Assembly: GCA_023380515.1 (NCBI GenBank)
Contig: JAMCRH010000017.1
Location: 1-33,420 of the forward strand
Source of the DNA: Gammaproteobacteria bacterium
GTDB lineage: Bacteria > Pseudomonadota > Gammaproteobacteria > Enterobacterales > Alteromonadaceae
Reading direction: 5' to 3'
Length of the DNA: 33,420 nucleotides
Shown here one piece after another: positions 31,954 to 33,420 of the stretch. Below the pieces are notes generated by a model. It made no database searches. It was not told where the DNA came from and worked only from the letters and a program-made list of their open reading frames with translations. The number at the start of each line of letters is the position of its first letter. The stretch's first letter is position 1. The position numbers were made by a program, and so were the translations under genes.

Positions 31954-33420
31954 ATGGCTAGCAACAGCAAGAAAGTGAAGTTATTTATCGATGGTGAGTT
32001 TGTGGAGTCACAAGCCACTCAATATATTCCTGTGACCAATCCGGCCACTCAGGAAGTGATTGCCGAAGTTCCTTGCGCCACGCAAGCTGAAGTTGAGCAA
32101 GCCATTGCCAGCGCCAAAGCAGCATTTAAGACTTGGCGCGAAGTGCCAGTACCAGAGCGTGCGCGCGTCATGATGCGTTATCAAGCATTGTTAAAAGAAC
32201 ATCATGATGAAATCGCCGAAATCTTAGCGTTAGAAACAGGCAAAACCTTTGACGACGCAAAAGGTGATGTTTGGCGTGGTATTGAAGTGGTGGAACAAGC
32301 AGCGAATATTCCAGCGCTGATGATGGGCGAAACCGCTGAAAACGTAGCACGCGGCATTGACACCTATAGCTATATTCAGCCACTTGGCGTTTGCGCGGGT
32401 ATTACGCCATTTAACTTCCCGGCGATGATTCCATTGTGGATGTTCCCAATGGCAATCGCATGCGGAAACACCTTTATTTTGAAACCGTCTGAGCAAGATC
32501 CATTGACGCCAACGCGTTTGGTTGAATTGTTCGAGCAAGCCGGTGCGCCAAAGGGTGTACTGCAAGTTGTGCACGGTGGTAAAGAGCAAGTTGATATCTT
32601 GCTAAAAGACAAAGACGTCAAAGCCTTGTCATTTGTTGGTTCGGTGCCGGTTGCTGAGTATATCTACCGCACCGGTACTGAACACCTGAAACGCGTACAG
32701 GCGTTTGCTGGTGCGAAGAACCACAGTGTGATTATGCCAGACGCTAACAAGCAAACTGTCATTAATAACTTGGTAGGTGCCTCTGTGGGCGCAGCCGGTC
32801 AGCGTTGCATGGCGATTTCAGTTGCCGTGTTTGTTGGTAAGTCGAAAGAGTGGATTCCAGAGCTTGCTGAGCAGTTAGCAAAAGTTCAGCCAGGTGCATG
32901 GGACAACAAAGACGCAGCCTACGGCCCATTAATTAGCCCGCAAGCGAAACAACGGGTTATTTCACTGATTGAGCAAGGCAAGAAAGAAGGTGCTGAGTGC
33001 TTAGTTGACGGCACGAACTGTGTCGTTGAAGGTTATCCTGACGGAAACTGGGTTGGCCCAACCTTCTTTAGCAAAGTCACACCAGAAATGACAATTTACC
33101 AACAAGAGATCTTTGGCCCGGTGTTATGCGCGGTCGAAGTTGAAACACTCGAAGAAGCCATTGCGTTAGTGAATGCGAACCCATTCGGTAACGGTACTTC
33201 AATTTTCACTGCCAATGGTGCTGCGGCGCGTAAATACCAGCATGAGATTGAAGTCGGTCAAGTGGGTATTAATATTCCAATTCCGGTGCCATTACCGTTC
33301 TTCTCATTCACCGGTTGGAAGAATTCGTTCTTTGGTGACCTGCATGCTTACGGCAAGCAAGCGATTCGTTTCTACACCGAAACTAAAACGATTACGGCGC
33401 AGTGTTCAGTGCCGCTTGCG
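31954..33420 (+). CDS. mmsA: CoA-acylating methylmalonate-semialdehyde dehydrogenase, 3' end cut by window
   Basis: The enzyme converts methylmalonate semialdehyde (or malonate semialdehyde) with CoA and NAD to propionyl-CoA (or acetyl-CoA) and CO2, in valine and inositol-type catabolism. The frame runs open from the ATG at 31954 to the window end (489 codons), so about ten or more residues are missing. The Shine-Dalgarno AGAGG is 5 bases upstream. Family marks are [49 protein letters not shown] and the catalytic Cys285 in [13 protein letters not shown] carries Asn where ordinary aldehyde dehydrogenases have the general-base Glu, which marks CoA-dependent rather than hydrolytic chemistry. The divergent AraC-type gene is its likely regulator. 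Confidence 0.95.
   Translation, partial: MASNSKKVKLFIDGEFVESQATQYIPVTNPATQEVIAEVPCATQAEVEQAIASAKAAFKTWREVPVPERARVMMRYQALLKEHHDEIAEILALETGKTFDDAKGDVWRGIEVVEQAANIPALMMGETAENVARGIDTYSYIQPLGVCAGITPFNFPAMIPLWMFPMAIACGNTFILKPSEQDPLTPTRLVELFEQAGAPKGVLQVVHGGKEQVDILLKDKDVKALSFVGSVPVAEYIYRTGTEHLKRVQAFAGAKNHSVIMPDANKQTVINNLVGASVGAAGQRCMAISVAVFVGKSKEWIPELAEQLAKVQPGAWDNKDAAYGPLISPQAKQRVISLIEQGKKEGAECLVDGTNCVVEGYPDGNWVGPTFFSKVTPEMTIYQQEIFGPVLCAVEVETLEEAIALVNANPFGNGTSIFTANGAAARKYQHEIEVGQVGINIPIPVPLPFFSFTGWKNSFFGDLHAYGKQAIRFYTETKTITAQCSVPLA

Overview
This window is chromosomal DNA of a Gram-negative gammaproteobacterium. It carries a single-chain ssrA tmRNA, an outer-membrane phospholipase, a complete LolCDE lipoprotein-sorting system and lipid A/KDO genes (msbA, lpxK, kdsB). 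The mfd/lolCDE and comEC-msbA-lpxK-ycaR-kdsB orders resemble those of Alteromonadales-type bacteria, possibly Idiomarinaceae; that placement is a guess from gene order and protein style. No CRISPR array, insertion sequence, integrase, tRNA or rRNA was seen. Coding density is high and all complete genes look intact.

Layout. 1-700: the 3' end of an unidentified gene, then ssrA with its terminator. 704-3018: a RimK-like ATP-grasp ligase (-), PpiC parvulin (+) and an SDR oxidoreductase (+). 3118-6067: an M14-type zinc deacylase/peptidase (+), OMPLA/PldA (-), and divergently from it a two-TM protein whose architecture looks like an inward-rectifier (Kir) channel without a recognisable selectivity filter. 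6076-12305 (-): reading 5' to 3', tesB, an ABC ATPase, a duplicated-FtsX permease, an HlyD adaptor and a DUF1028 (putative Ntn-hydrolase) protein. A terminator-like hairpin touches the ATPase start codon. 12680-15397: aconitase A, ending at a bidirectional terminator shared with the convergent csiV-like gene. 15509-20225 (-): mfd then csiV-like. 20364-23531 (+): lolC-lolD-lolE with overlapping ends. 23532-24113 (-): a DUF2062 membrane protein. 24176-30567 (+): comEC, msbA, lpxK, ycaR, kdsB. 30612-31807 (-): an AraC-family regulator overlapping a DUF1289 protein, divergent from a CoA-acylating methylmalonate-semialdehyde dehydrogenase (mmsA) cut by the window end.

How they work together. The 20-30 kb half is mostly an envelope block: LolCDE extracts lipoproteins from the inner membrane, LpxK and MsbA finish and flip lipid A-core, and KdsB activates KDO for inner-core synthesis. 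PldA acts on misplaced phospholipid in the outer membrane. The HlyD/FtsX/ATPase set is a probable exporter of unknown substrate. AcnA and MmsA are central and branched-chain catabolism. The most unusual items are the Kir-like protein lacking a filter motif, the DUF1028 protein with an N-terminal extension at the end of an exporter operon, and several structured intergenic elements.
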